NCBI RefSeq assembly: GCF_900112375.1
Contig: NZ_FOLS01000005.1
Location: forward strand, 62,001 to 126,000
From: Pseudomonas citronellolis
GTDB lineage: Bacteria; Pseudomonadota; Gammaproteobacteria; Pseudomonadales; Pseudomonadaceae
Direction: 5' to 3'
Length of the DNA stretch: 64,000 bases
Below the pieces are notes generated by a model. That model made no database searches. It was not told where the DNA came from and was given only the letters and a program-made list of their open reading frames with translations. The translations under genes and the position numbers were made by a program. Below are positions 1 to 8,453 of the stretch, in pieces. Each line of letters starts with the position of its first letter. Position 1 is the first letter of the stretch.

Positions 1-1203
1 TACCTGGACCGCGCCAACTACGGCTTCGCCGCCGCCTCCGGCATGGCCGGGGACCTGAACATCACCCCGGCGCTGTCCTCGCTGCTGGGCGCGCTGTTCT
101 TCCTGGGCTACTTCTTCTTCCAGGTGCCCGGCGCCATCTACGCCGAGAAGCGCAGCGTGAAGAAGCTGATCTTCGCCAGCCTGATCCTCTGGGGCGGCCT
201 GGCCACGCTCACCGGCATGGTCCGCGACGTCTACCTGCTGGTGGGCATCCGCTTCCTGCTGGGCGTGGTGGAGGCGGCGGTGATGCCGGCCATGCTGATC
301 TACCTCTGCCACTGGTTCACCCGCGCCGAGCGCTCGCGGGCCAACACCTTCCTGATCCTCGGCAACCCGGTGACCATCCTCTGGATGTCGGTGCTCTCCG
401 GCTACCTGGTGAGCCAGTTCGACTGGCGCTGGATGTTCATCATCGAGGGCCTGCCGGCGGTGCTCTGGGCCTTCATCTGGTGGCGCCTGGTGGATGACCG
501 CCCGGCCCAGGCCAAGTGGCTGGACGAGGCCGAGAAGGCCGCGCTGCAGCGGGCCCTGGCCGCCGAGCAGCAGGGCATCAAGCCGGTGAAGAACTACCGC
601 GAGGCGTTCCGCTCGCCCAAGGTGATCATCCTCTGCCTGCAGTACTTCTGCTGGAGCATCGGAGTGTACGGCTTCGTGCTCTGGCTGCCGTCGATCCTCA
701 AGCAGGCCTCGGGCCTGGACATCGTCAGCGCCGGCTGGCTGTCGGCGCTGCCGTACCTGGTGGCGGTACTGGCGATGCTCGGGGTGTCCTGGGCCTCGGA
801 CCGCCTGCAGAAGCGCAAGCGCTTCGTCTGGCCGCCGCTGCTGGTCGCCGCTCTGGCCTTCTACGGCTCCTACGCCCTGGGCAGCCAGCACTTCTGGGCC
901 TCCTACGCGCTGCTGGTGATCGCCGGCGCCTGCATGTACGCGCCCTACGGACCGTTCTTCGCCATCGTTCCGGAAGTGCTGCCGAGCAACGTCGCCGGCG
1001 GCGCCATGGCGCTGATCAACAGCATGGGCGCGCTGGGCTCGTTCTCCGGCTCCTGGCTGGTGGGCTACCTCAACGGCGCCACCGGCGGGCCCGGCGCCTC
1101 CTACCTGTTCATGTGCGGCGCGCTGCTGGCGGCCGTCGCCCTGACCGCCATCCTCAACCCCTCGCAGAAAGCCGAGCGCCTTCGTCCGGCGCTGGGCCAC
1201 TAG
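1..1203 (+). CDS. kguT: 2-ketogluconate MFS transporter, 5'-truncated by window edge
   Basis: The reading frame is open from the first base, so the start lies off the window. The visible 400 residues begin in the YLDRANYGFA segment that follows TM1 in the anion:cation symporter (ACS) branch of the major facilitator superfamily, and they contain about eleven hydrophobic segments. The protein should carry 2-ketogluconate, made in the periplasm, across the inner membrane. The assignment rests on order: kguD follows after 12 bp and the gluconate 2-dehydrogenase genes lie just beyond, as I recall for P. aeruginosa PA2262-PA2266. The ACS-family call is firm; the substrate is inferred from context. 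Confidence 0.85.
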   Translation, partial: YLDRANYGFAAASGMAGDLNITPALSSLLGALFFLGYFFFQVPGAIYAEKRSVKKLIFASLILWGGLATLTGMVRDVYLLVGIRFLLGVVEAAVMPAMLIYLCHWFTRAERSRANTFLILGNPVTILWMSVLSGYLVSQFDWRWMFIIEGLPAVLWAFIWWRLVDDRPAQAKWLDEAEKAALQRALAAEQQGIKPVKNYREAFRSPKVIILCLQYFCWSIGVYGFVLWLPSILKQASGLDIVSAGWLSALPYLVAVLAMLGVSWASDRLQKRKRFVWPPLLVAALAFYGSYALGSQHFWASYALLVIAGACMYAPYGPFFAIVPEVLPSNVAGGAMALINSMGALGSFSGSWLVGYLNGATGGPGASYLFMCGALLAAVALTAILNPSQKAERLRPALGH

Positions 1204-1215
1204 GAAGATTCGACC

Positions 1216-2202
1216 ATGAAGAAACGCATCGTCCTCTACAAGCGCCTGTCCGACGCGCTGATGCAGCGCCTGCAGGCCCACGCCGAGGTGACCCTGATCG
1301 AGGACCCGGCCGCCGACGGCCTGGCCCGCCTGCGCGCGGCGCTGCCCGGCGCCCAGGGCCTGCTGGGCGCCAGCCTGCGCCTGGACGCCGCGCTGCTGGA
1401 CCTGGCGCCGCAGCTGGAGGCGGTCTCCAGCGTCTCGGTGGGCGTGGACAACTACGACATCGCCGAGCTGGAGCGCCGCGGCGTGCTGCTCACCAACACC
1501 CCCGACGTGCTCACCGAGACCACCGCCGACACCGGCTTCGCCCTGCTGCTGGCCAGCGCCCGGCGGGTGGCCGAGCTGGACCGCTGGATCCGCGCCGGGC
1601 ACTGGCAGAGCGGCATCGGCCCGGCGCAGTTCGGCTGCGACGTGCATGGCAAGAGCCTCGGCATCGTCGGCATGGGCCGCATCGGCGAGGCCCTGGCGCG
1701 CCGCGCCCAGGCCGGCTTCGGCATGCAGGTGCTGTACAGCGCGCGGCGGCCGCGGCCGGAGGTGGAGGCCCGCTACGGCGCGCGCCACCTGCCGCTGGAT
1801 GCGCTGCTGGGCGAGGCCGACTTCGTCTGCCTGTGCGTGCCGCTGAGTGCTGAAACGGAGGGGCTGATCGGCGAGCGCGAACTGGCGCTGATGAAGCCTT
1901 CGGCCATCCTGGTGAACATCTCCCGCGGCCGCGTAGTGGACGAAGAGGCGCTGCTGCGGGCCCTGCGCGAGCGGCGCATCCGCGGCGCCGGCCTGGACGT
2001 GTTCGTGCGCGAGCCGCTGCCGGCGGATTCGCCGCTGCTGCGGCTGGACAACCTGGTGGCGACGCCACACATCGGCTCCGCCACCGAGGAAACCCGCGAG
2101 GCCATGGCCCGCTGCGCGGTGGACAACCTGCTGGCGGCACTGGCCGGCGAGCGCCCGGCGAACCTGGTCAACCCCGGCGCCTGGGCGCGTCGATCCGGTT
2201 GA
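1216..2202 (+). CDS. kguD: 2-hydroxyacid dehydrogenase, probable 2-ketogluconate-6-phosphate reductase
   Basis: A 328-residue D-isomer-specific 2-hydroxyacid dehydrogenase. The Rossmann motif GMGRIG is at residues 152-157. The catalytic trio is visible: Arg237 in NISRGR, Glu266 in FVREP and His285 in TPHIGSAT. In the Pseudomonas 2-ketogluconate peripheral pathway KguD reduces 2-keto-6-phosphogluconate to 6-phosphogluconate with NAD(P)H. The gene starts 12 bp after the transporter with an AGGAAG ribosome-binding site, so the two are probably cotranscribed. A general glyoxylate/hydroxypyruvate reductase activity (GhrB/TkrA type) cannot be excluded from sequence alone. Confidence 0.85.
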   Translation: MKKRIVLYKRLSDALMQRLQAHAEVTLIEDPAADGLARLRAALPGAQGLLGASLRLDAALLDLAPQLEAVSSVSVGVDNYDIAELERRGVLLTNTPDVLTETTADTGFALLLASARRVAELDRWIRAGHWQSGIGPAQFGCDVHGKSLGIVGMGRIGEALARRAQAGFGMQVLYSARRPRPEVEARYGARHLPLDALLGEADFVCLCVPLSAETEGLIGERELALMKPSAILVNISRGRVVDEEALLRALRERRIRGAGLDVFVREPLPADSPLLRLDNLVATPHIGSATEETREAMARCAVDNLLAALAGERPANLVNPGAWARRSG

Positions 2203-2265
2203 ACCGCCGCCTTTTCACCCGGTCCGACCCGTGACCGCCCCTCTGCCTGCAAGGACCCGCCCATC

Positions 2266-3432
2266 ATGATCAAACCCGCCGCCCTGACCCTGCTGCTGTG
2301 CGCCGGCGCCGGCCTGTTCGCCGGGCCGGCCAGCGCCGCCCAGCAATACGACCTGCTGGTCGGCACCTACACCGGCGCCGGCAGCCAGGGCATCTACCGT
2401 TACCGCTTCGACAGCGCCAGCGGCCACATCCAGGCCGAGGTGCTGCAGGTGATGCCCAGCGAAAACCCCTCCTGGCTGACGCTCAATCCCGACCAGACGC
2501 GCCTGTACGCCGTCAACGAGAATGGCCCCGGCGCGAGCGACCCGCTCGGCAAGGTCAGCGCCTTCGCCATCGACCCGGCCAGCCACCAGCTGAGCCTGCT
2601 GAACCAGGTGCAAAGCCGCGGCGACGAGCCCACCTACTCCAGCCTGGCGGCCGGGGGAGGGCACCTGTTCGTGGCCAACTACGCAGTGCACCCGGACCCC
2701 GGCGGCAACCTGGCGGTGCTCGGCATCGATGAGCAGGGCCAACTGACCGGCGTGGTGCAGCAGGAGCGCCATGGCGCCTCCCGCGTCAACCCCGAGCGCC
2801 AGGCCAGCAGCCATGTGCACTCGGTGGTTTCCGGGGTGGACGGGCGCTACGTCTACGTGCAGGACCTGGGCGCGGACAAGGTCTTCATCTACCGCTACGA
2901 GGCGGCCAACCGCGAGCACCCGCTGAGCCCGGCGCAACCGGCAGCGGTGGACCTGCCGCCGGGCAGCGGCCCGCGCCACCTGCTGTTCAGCCGCGACGGC
3001 CGCTACGCCTACCTGACCCTGGAGATGGCCGGGCAGATTGCCGTGTTCGAGGTGCACGACGGTCAGCTGAAGCGCACGCAATTGGTGGACATGGCCGCCG
3101 GCCAGGACACCGCGCACAAGGCTGCCGCTGCCGTGCACCTGTCGCCGGACGGGCGTTTCCTCTATGCCAGCAACCGCGGCAAGGCCAGCGAGCTGCTGGT
3201 GTATGTGGTGGATCCGGCCAGTGGCCAGTTGAAAGAATTGCAGCGGCGCTCGGTGGAGGGCGTCGAGCCGCGCGAGTTCAGCCTGGATCCCAGTGGCCGT
3301 TTCCTGTTGGTGGCGAACCAGAAGAGCAACCAGGTCGTGGTCATGCGCCGCGATCCGGACAGCGGCAAGTTGGGGGAGACGGTGCAGAGGTTTGCCATCG
3401 ATTCGCCTTCTGATCTGAAGTTCCTGCGGTGA
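2266..3432 (+). CDS. ppgL: Periplasmic gluconolactonase (seven-bladed lactonase family)
   Basis: A 388-residue protein with a Sec signal peptide ending near ...GPASAA (residue about 25), followed by a lactonase beta-propeller (PF10282 type) starting YDLLVGTYT. It should hydrolyse glucono-1,5-lactone, the product of glucose dehydrogenase, to gluconate in the periplasm. Gluconate is then the substrate of the dehydrogenase genes downstream. The length and the signal peptide agree with P. aeruginosa PpgL as I remember it, but there the gene lies elsewhere in the genome. Here it sits between kguD and the gluconate dehydrogenase genes, which makes a compact oxidation block. Confidence 0.8.
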   Translation: MIKPAALTLLLCAGAGLFAGPASAAQQYDLLVGTYTGAGSQGIYRYRFDSASGHIQAEVLQVMPSENPSWLTLNPDQTRLYAVNENGPGASDPLGKVSAFAIDPASHQLSLLNQVQSRGDEPTYSSLAAGGGHLFVANYAVHPDPGGNLAVLGIDEQGQLTGVVQQERHGASRVNPERQASSHVHSVVSGVDGRYVYVQDLGADKVFIYRYEAANREHPLSPAQPAAVDLPPGSGPRHLLFSRDGRYAYLTLEMAGQIAVFEVHDGQLKRTQLVDMAAGQDTAHKAAAAVHLSPDGRFLYASNRGKASELLVYVVDPASGQLKELQRRSVEGVEPREFSLDPSGRFLLVANQKSNQVVVMRRDPDSGKLGETVQRFAIDSPSDLKFLR

Positions 3433-3464
3433 GGTTGGGGTGATGAAGAACACCCTCTCCCCAG

Positions 3465-3488
3465 CCCTCTCCCGCAAGCGGGAGAGGG
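3465..3488. repeat. CCCTCTCCC/GGGAGAGGG palindrome (hairpin family)
   Basis: Perfect 10-bp arms around CAAG just after the lactonase stop codon. The same palindrome recurs with varying loops at 8270-8291, 15092-15115, 26679-26699, 57239-57260 and 57343-57364. It is always intergenic and usually near a 3' end, so it may act as a transcript end or RNA-stabilising hairpin. Confidence 0.85.
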
Positions 3489-3545
3489 GGCTGTCCGGAG
3501 TGGGTGGGGAGTTCGGAGTCATCCTGAAACGCCTGACCCCACCCC

Positions 3546-3995
3546 GTCATTCCCGCGAACGCGGGAACCCAGTGACGGGCGGGTTCGCGAGCAAGCTCGC
3601 TCCTACGAAGAGCAAAAGCAGCTCTGCTCTGGCTTTTGCTCTTGGGACTTCCAGAGAAACCTCCGCGCGCACCGAAACGCCCCTTCAGAAGGCCGAGCGA
3701 AACCGGCGCTCAGGAGGTCATGCGACATGGATGTCGCGAGAGCCCCGCGGGCTACAGGGACGTACCCTCGGGGCGGGCCTCCGTGGCGGGGGAGTTCGTG
3801 AGGGTAGCCCGGCTTTATCGGGCCCGTATGTTGGGGCAAGCCTTTTTGGTTCCTTTTTGCGGGGGTGGCCTTCCACCGTTTGACAAAAGGGACTCGCCCG
3901 AGGGGGCGAAACGAGAGACATCAAAGCACTCGGTGCGGCGCGCTACACCGAGCCCAACGCAAAAGTCACTGGGTTCCCGCGTTCGCGGGAATGAC
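3546..3995. repeat. 450-bp element with perfect 31-bp terminal inverted repeats
   Basis: The left end (3546-3576) and right end (3965-3995) are exact reverse complements over 31 bp, reading GTCATTCCCGCGAACGCGGG from the left, and are themselves palindromic. Inside, from 3649, lies a core that recurs at 26910-27080. Shared blocks include TTCCAGAGAAAC, GGGCTACAGGGACGTAC, GGGTAGCCCG and GGGCAAGCCTTTTTGGTTCC. There is no transposase gene, so this looks like a non-autonomous MITE-like or composite REP element. The core is known to me as a dispersed Pseudomonas repeat; its origin is not. Confidence 0.75.
3583..3606 (-). repeat. REP-type palindrome (GCGAGCAAGCTCGC)
   Basis: A single copy of the widespread Pseudomonas REP whose plus-strand form begins GTAGGAGCGAGCTTGCTCGC. 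It is nested inside the 450-bp element. Other copies are at 14892-14917, 54379-54445 (pair), 57418-57441 and in the large array at 47671-48901. Confidence 0.85.
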
Positions 3996-4161
3996 GAGGG
4001 GAGATCGGCTCACCAGACCGATGACCCCAGCGCGCTTTCGATAGCCACCTATGCTTACCGACACGAACAACAGCCCCGCGCGCCCGGCACCACCGGCCGC
4101 AAAAGGGGCGAGAAGACCTACACGACCTGATTGACCTGTTGGAAAAAGGAGAGACCCAGCC

Positions 4162-4920
4162 ATGTCCAACGACGACCCGTTCGCCGCGCAACCGGCGCGG
4201 CGCGACTTCCTGCGCAAGTCCCTGGCGCTGATCCCGGTGGCCACCCTGGCCGGCACCGGCGTGGGCAGCGTGGTGCTTGGTGGCCCTAGCACGCCCGCGG
4301 CCGACCCGCAGCCCGCCGCCGAGCCGCAGCAGGGCGGCGCGCGCGCCTACCAGCCGACTTTCTTCACCGCCCAGGAATGGGCCTTCGTCCAGGCCGCCGT
4401 GGCCGTGCTCATCCCCACCGACGCGCTGGGCCCGGGGGCCGCGGACGCCGGCGTGCCGGAATTCATCGACCGCCAGTTGAACACCCGCTACGGCAGCGGC
4501 GGGCTCTGGTACATGCAGGGGCCCTTCCACCCGGATGCCGCGCCGGAGCTGGGCTACCAGCTCAAGCTCAGCCCGCAGGAAATCTACCGCCTGGGCATCC
4601 AGGAGACCGATGCCTGGTGCAAGGCCAAGTGGAACAAGCCCTTCGCCGAGCTGGACGCGGCGCAGCAACAGCAGGCGCTGGAAGCCCTGGACGGCGGCAA
4701 GGCCGAATTCCAGGCGGTGCCGGCGGCGACCTTCTTCGCCATGCTCTGGCTGAACACCCGCGAGGGCTTCTTCAGCGACCCGCTGCACGGCGGCAACCAG
4801 GGCCTGGCCGGCTGGAAGCTGATCGGCTTCCCCGGCGCCCGCGCCGACTTCATGGACTGGGTGGAGCGCGACGAGCGCTATCCCTTCCCGCCGGTTTCCA
4901 TCAGTGGCGAGCGAGGTTGA
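4162..4920 (+). CDS. Gluconate 2-dehydrogenase subunit 3 (gamma)
   Basis: A 252-residue protein with a twin-arginine signal (RRDFLRK at residues 13-19, then a hydrophobic stretch). It belongs to the gluconate 2-dehydrogenase subunit 3 family, seen in FTAQEWAFVQAAVAVLIPTD and the conserved GLWYMQGPF region. Subunit 3 is thought to escort the flavoprotein, which has no signal peptide of its own, through the Tat system to the periplasm. The gene has a good Shine-Dalgarno (AAAGGAGAG) and ends 4 bp before the flavoprotein start. Order gamma-flavoprotein-cytochrome matches known Pseudomonas gad operons. Confidence 0.9.
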   Translation: MSNDDPFAAQPARRDFLRKSLALIPVATLAGTGVGSVVLGGPSTPAADPQPAAEPQQGGARAYQPTFFTAQEWAFVQAAVAVLIPTDALGPGAADAGVPEFIDRQLNTRYGSGGLWYMQGPFHPDAAPELGYQLKLSPQEIYRLGIQETDAWCKAKWNKPFAELDAAQQQQALEALDGGKAEFQAVPAATFFAMLWLNTREGFFSDPLHGGNQGLAGWKLIGFPGARADFMDWVERDERYPFPPVSISGERG

Positions 4921-4924
4921 GGCA

Positions 4925-6712
4925 ATGGCCCAGGTATTGAAGAAAGTCGATGCGGTCATCGTCGGGTTCGGCTGGACCGGCGCCATCATGGCCAAGGAAC
5001 TGACCGAGGCGGGGCTGCAGGTGGTGGCCCTGGAGCGCGGCCCGGCCCGCGACACCTACCCCGACGGCGTCTACCCGCAGACCATGGACGAGCTGACCTA
5101 CAACTCGCACAAGAAGCTGTTCATGGACATCTCCCGCGAGACCGTGACCCTGCGCCACGGCCTCGACGACCTGGCCGTGCCTTACCGCCAGTTCGGCGCC
5201 TTCCTGCCCGGCACCGGCACCGGCGGGGCGGGGCTGCACTGGTCGGGCGTGCATTTCCGCGTCGACCCGGTGAAACTGCGCCTGCGCAGCCACTACGAGG
5301 AACGCTACGGCAAGGCTTTCATCCCCGAGGGCATGACCATCCAGGACTTCGGCGTCAGCTACGACGAGCTGGAGCCGTACTTCGACTTCGCCGAGAAGGT
5401 CTTCGGCACCTCCGGCACGGCCTGGTCGATCAAGGGCCAGGTGGTGGGCCGCGACAAGGGCGGCAACCCCTTCGCCGCCGACCGTTCCAGCGACTTCCCG
5501 CTGCCGGCGCAGAAGAACACCGTGTCCGCGCAACTGTTCGAGAAGGCCGCCCGCGAGGTCGGCTACCACCCCTACAACCTGCCCTCGGCCAACACCTCCG
5601 GGCCCTACACCAACCCCTACGGCGCGCAGATGGGGCCGTGCAACTTCTGCGGCTTCTGCAGCGGCTACGCCTGCTACATGTACTCCAAGGCCTCGCCCAA
5701 CGTGAACATCCTGCCGGCGCTGCGCCAGGTGCCAAACTTCGAACTGCGCAACAACGCCCACGTGCTGCGGGTGAACCTCAACGCCGAGAAGGACCTGGCC
5801 ACCGGCGTCACCTACGTCGACGCCCAGGGCCGCGAAGTGGAGCAGCCGGCGGACCTGGTGATCCTCGGCGCCTTCCAGTTCAACAACGTGCGCCTGATGC
5901 TGCTCTCGGGCATCGGCAAGCCCTACGACCCGGTGAGGAACGAGGGCGTGGTGGGGCGTAACTTCGCCTTCCAGAACATCTCCACGGTGAGCGCCTTCTT
6001 CGACAAGGCCAGCCACCACACCAACCCCTTCATCGGCGCCGGCGGCAACGGCGTGGCGGTGGACGACTTCAACGCCGACAACTTCGACCACGGCCCCCAC
6101 GGCTTCGTCGGCGGCTCGCCGTTCTGGCTCAACCAGGCCGGCACCAAGCCCATCGCCGGGGCCAAGGTGCCGCCGGGCACGCCCAAGTGGGGCAGCGCCT
6201 GGAAGGCCGCGCTGGCCGACAGCTACCGGCACATGCTGGCGATGGACACCCATGGCGCGCACCAGTCCTACCGCGACAACTACCTGGACCTCGACCCGGT
6301 GTACAAGGACGCCTACGGCCAGCCGCTGCTGCGCATGACCTTCGACTGGAAGGACAACGACGTGAAGATGAACCGCTTCATGGTCGCGCAGATGCGCAAG
6401 ATCGCCGATGCCATGGGCGCCAAGGTGGTCACCGCGCCGATGAAGGAATTCGGCCAGCACTTCGACGCCACCGTGTACCAGACCACCCACCTCAACGGCG
6501 GGGCGATCATGGGCACCGACCCCAAGACCAGCGCCTTGAACCGCTACCTGCAGGTGTGGGACGTGCACAACGTGTTCGTCCCCGGCGCTTCGGCCTTCCC
6601 CCAGGGCCTGGGCTACAACCCCACCGGGCTGGTGGCGGCGCTGACCTACTGGTCGGCGCGGGCCATCCGCGAGGTTTACCTGAAGCACCCGGGCCCGCTG
6701 GTGCAGGCATAG
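4925..6712 (+). CDS. Gluconate 2-dehydrogenase flavoprotein subunit (GMC family)
   Basis: A 595-residue GMC oxidoreductase with the FAD-binding motif GFGWTG at residues 14-19 and Glu37 to bind the adenosine ribose. The C-terminal GMC block has the HLNGGAIMGTDP and GYNPTGL motifs. It oxidises D-gluconate to 2-ketogluconate on the periplasmic face and passes electrons to the cytochrome subunit. I chose the ATG at 4925 because GAGGTTGAGG precedes it. An in-frame GTG at 4904 overlaps the upstream gene and would add only seven unremarkable residues. The protein has no signal peptide, which fits co-export with the Tat-tagged gamma subunit. Confidence 0.92.
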   Translation: MAQVLKKVDAVIVGFGWTGAIMAKELTEAGLQVVALERGPARDTYPDGVYPQTMDELTYNSHKKLFMDISRETVTLRHGLDDLAVPYRQFGAFLPGTGTGGAGLHWSGVHFRVDPVKLRLRSHYEERYGKAFIPEGMTIQDFGVSYDELEPYFDFAEKVFGTSGTAWSIKGQVVGRDKGGNPFAADRSSDFPLPAQKNTVSAQLFEKAAREVGYHPYNLPSANTSGPYTNPYGAQMGPCNFCGFCSGYACYMYSKASPNVNILPALRQVPNFELRNNAHVLRVNLNAEKDLATGVTYVDAQGREVEQPADLVILGAFQFNNVRLMLLSGIGKPYDPVRNEGVVGRNFAFQNISTVSAFFDKASHHTNPFIGAGGNGVAVDDFNADNFDHGPHGFVGGSPFWLNQAGTKPIAGAKVPPGTPKWGSAWKAALADSYRHMLAMDTHGAHQSYRDNYLDLDPVYKDAYGQPLLRMTFDWKDNDVKMNRFMVAQMRKIADAMGAKVVTAPMKEFGQHFDATVYQTTHLNGGAIMGTDPKTSALNRYLQVWDVHNVFVPGASAFPQGLGYNPTGLVAALTYWSARAIREVYLKHPGPLVQA

Positions 6713-6723
6713 GAGGCCGGAAC

Positions 6724-8040
6724 ATGAAGACATTCCTCAGCGCCGCCCTGGCCATGGCCGCCAGCACCGCGCTATACGCCGCCGATGCGACCGACCCGGC
6801 GCAGGTGAAGCAGGGCGAATACCTGGCCCGCGCCGGCGACTGCGTGGCCTGCCACACTGCCAAGGGCGGCGAGCCCTTCGCCGGCGGCCTGCCGATGGCC
6901 ACGCCCATCGGCACCATCTACTCGACCAACATCACCCCGGACAAGACCGGCATCGGCAACTACAGCTACGAGGACTTCGAGCGCGCCGTGCGCCAGGGCA
7001 TCGGCAAGGGCGGCAGCACCCTGTACCCGGCCATGCCGTACCCGTCCTATGCCCGCGTCCGCGACGAGGACATGCGCGCGCTCTACGCCTACTTCATGCA
7101 CGGCGTGGCGCCGGTGGTGCAGGAGAACAAGGACAGCGACATCCCCTGGCCGCTGAGCATGCGCTGGCCGCTGGCGATCTGGCGCGGGTTGTTCGCCCCC
7201 GAGGTGAAGCCCTTCGCCGCCGCCGGCCAGGACCCGACCCTGGCCCGCGGCGCCTACCTGGTGGAAGGCCTGGGGCACTGCGGCGCCTGCCATACGCCAC
7301 GGGCGCTGACCATGCAGGAGAAGGCCCTGGCCGCCGCCGACGGGCCAGCCTACCTGTCCGGCAGCGCACCGCTGGAAGGCTGGATCGCCAAGAACCTGCG
7401 CGGCGACCACAAGGACGGCCTGGGCAGCTGGAGCGAGGCGGAGATCGTCGCCTTCCTCAAGACCGGGCGCAGCGAGCGCAGCGCGGTATTCGGCGGCATG
7501 AGCGACGTGGTCGAGCACAGCATGCAGTACATGACCGAGGCCGACCTGACCGCCATCGCCCGCTACCTGAAGTCCCTGCCGCCGGTGAACCCCGATGACA
7601 AGCCGTTCCGGGAAGACCGCCAGGTCGCCGGGGCGTTGTGGAAGGGCGACGACGGCAAGACCGGCGCCGCGCTCTACGTCGACAACTGCGCCGCCTGCCA
7701 CCGCACCGACGGCAAGGGCTACGCCCGGGTGTTCCCGGCGCTGGCCGGCAACCCGGTGCTGCAGAGCGCGGACGCCACCTCGCTGATCCACATCGTGCTC
7801 GACGGCAGCACCCTGCCGGCCACGGCGACGGCGCCGTCCACCTTCAGCATGCCCGGCTTCGCCTGGCGCCTGTCGGACCAGCAGGTGGCCGAGGTGGTCA
7901 ACTTCATCCGCAGCAGCTGGGGCAACCAGGCCGGAACGGTGGATGCCGGGCAGGTGAAGGCCTTGCGCAGCCAGCCCAGGCCGGAGTTGAAGGCGGCGAC
8001 GTTGATCGGTGATACCACGGGGGTGAAGGAGGCGCCGTAG
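6724..8040 (+). CDS. Gluconate 2-dehydrogenase triheme cytochrome c subunit
   Basis: A 438-residue protein with a signal peptide (cleavage near ALYAADA) and three CxxCH heme sites: CVACH at residue 40, CGACH at 186 and CAACH at 322. This is the usual architecture of the membrane-bound alcohol/gluconate dehydrogenase cytochrome subunit, which takes electrons from the flavoprotein and delivers them to ubiquinone. It follows the flavoprotein by 11 bp with an AGGAGG site and ends the operon. A REP pair lies 20 bp after its stop codon. Confidence 0.92.
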   Translation: MKTFLSAALAMAASTALYAADATDPAQVKQGEYLARAGDCVACHTAKGGEPFAGGLPMATPIGTIYSTNITPDKTGIGNYSYEDFERAVRQGIGKGGSTLYPAMPYPSYARVRDEDMRALYAYFMHGVAPVVQENKDSDIPWPLSMRWPLAIWRGLFAPEVKPFAAAGQDPTLARGAYLVEGLGHCGACHTPRALTMQEKALAAADGPAYLSGSAPLEGWIAKNLRGDHKDGLGSWSEAEIVAFLKTGRSERSAVFGGMSDVVEHSMQYMTEADLTAIARYLKSLPPVNPDDKPFREDRQVAGALWKGDDGKTGAALYVDNCAACHRTDGKGYARVFPALAGNPVLQSADATSLIHIVLDGSTLPATATAPSTFSMPGFAWRLSDQQVAEVVNFIRSSWGNQAGTVDAGQVKALRSQPRPELKAATLIGDTTGVKEAP

Positions 8041-8453
8041 CCGACGGCAAACACCACACCCCGTAGGATGGGTTGAGCGAAGCGATACCCATCACCGTGG
8101 CCGCATGGGTTTCGCAAGCTCAACCCATCCTACGAAAAGCACCCCGGCGCAGTGGGCAAGACAGTCGCTCCTGCGCCGTGCGTCCCAGGGCGCGTAGGAG
8201 CGGACTTCGTCCGCGATGGGATTACCCGGCGGCATCGGTGCCTCGGGCTGCCTCCGCCCCTCTCCCCAACCCTCTCCCTTCAGGGAGAGGGCGGGGGGAG
8301 AGGGAACGGACCCCCACCCAGCACACCCGCCCACCCCCTGTCATGAAATGCGAAACCGCTGTCGCCCCAGGTGAAGCAGCCGCGGGGCCTCGTGCCTAGA
8401 GTCCGCTCCATGGGCAACTGCCCGGCAGAACAACGCAGACTGGAGAATCCGGC
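8041..8453. other. Repeat-bearing interval before the quinone oxidoreductase operon
   Basis: It contains a GTAGGATGGGTTGAGC inverted pair (8062-8133), a GGACTTCGTCC REP (8194-8217) and a CCCTCTCCC hairpin (8270-8291). The last ~110 bp is the only repeat-free stretch and should carry the promoter of the next operon. No ORF here is credible. Confidence 0.7.
8062..8133. repeat. Inverted REP pair, GTAGGATGGGTTGAGC family
   Basis: Two copies of the GTAGGATGGGTTGAGC module face each other, giving a long hairpin with GCGAAGCGATACCCATCAC in the arms. The same family appears at 14799-14871, 24072-24107, 24206-24279 and 54469-54504. The long form (about 72 bp) and the short form (36 bp) are both present. 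Confidence 0.85.

Larger units (their letters stand above)
3433..4161. other. Gene-poor interval filled with repeats
   Basis: About 730 bp between the lactonase and the gluconate dehydrogenase operon. It holds a CCCTCTCCC hairpin (3465-3488), one GCTTGCTCGC-type REP (3583-3606) and a 450-bp element bounded by 31-bp inverted repeats (3546-3995). The final ~165 bp before the next gene must carry its promoter; I see no convincing -35/-10 pair. Short open frames here follow the repeats and are not supported as genes. Confidence 0.75.

Noticed and set aside
3440..4130. Open frames of 147 and 164 residues after the lactonase gene
   Set aside because: They run through the CCCTCTCCC hairpin and the inverted-repeat element; composition follows the repeats and no start signal is present.
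8073..8399. Small frames in the REP region after the gluconate dehydrogenase operon
   Set aside because: They translate known palindrome families (for example LPNPLPSGRGRGE from the CCCTCTCCC repeat) and are not conserved-looking proteins.
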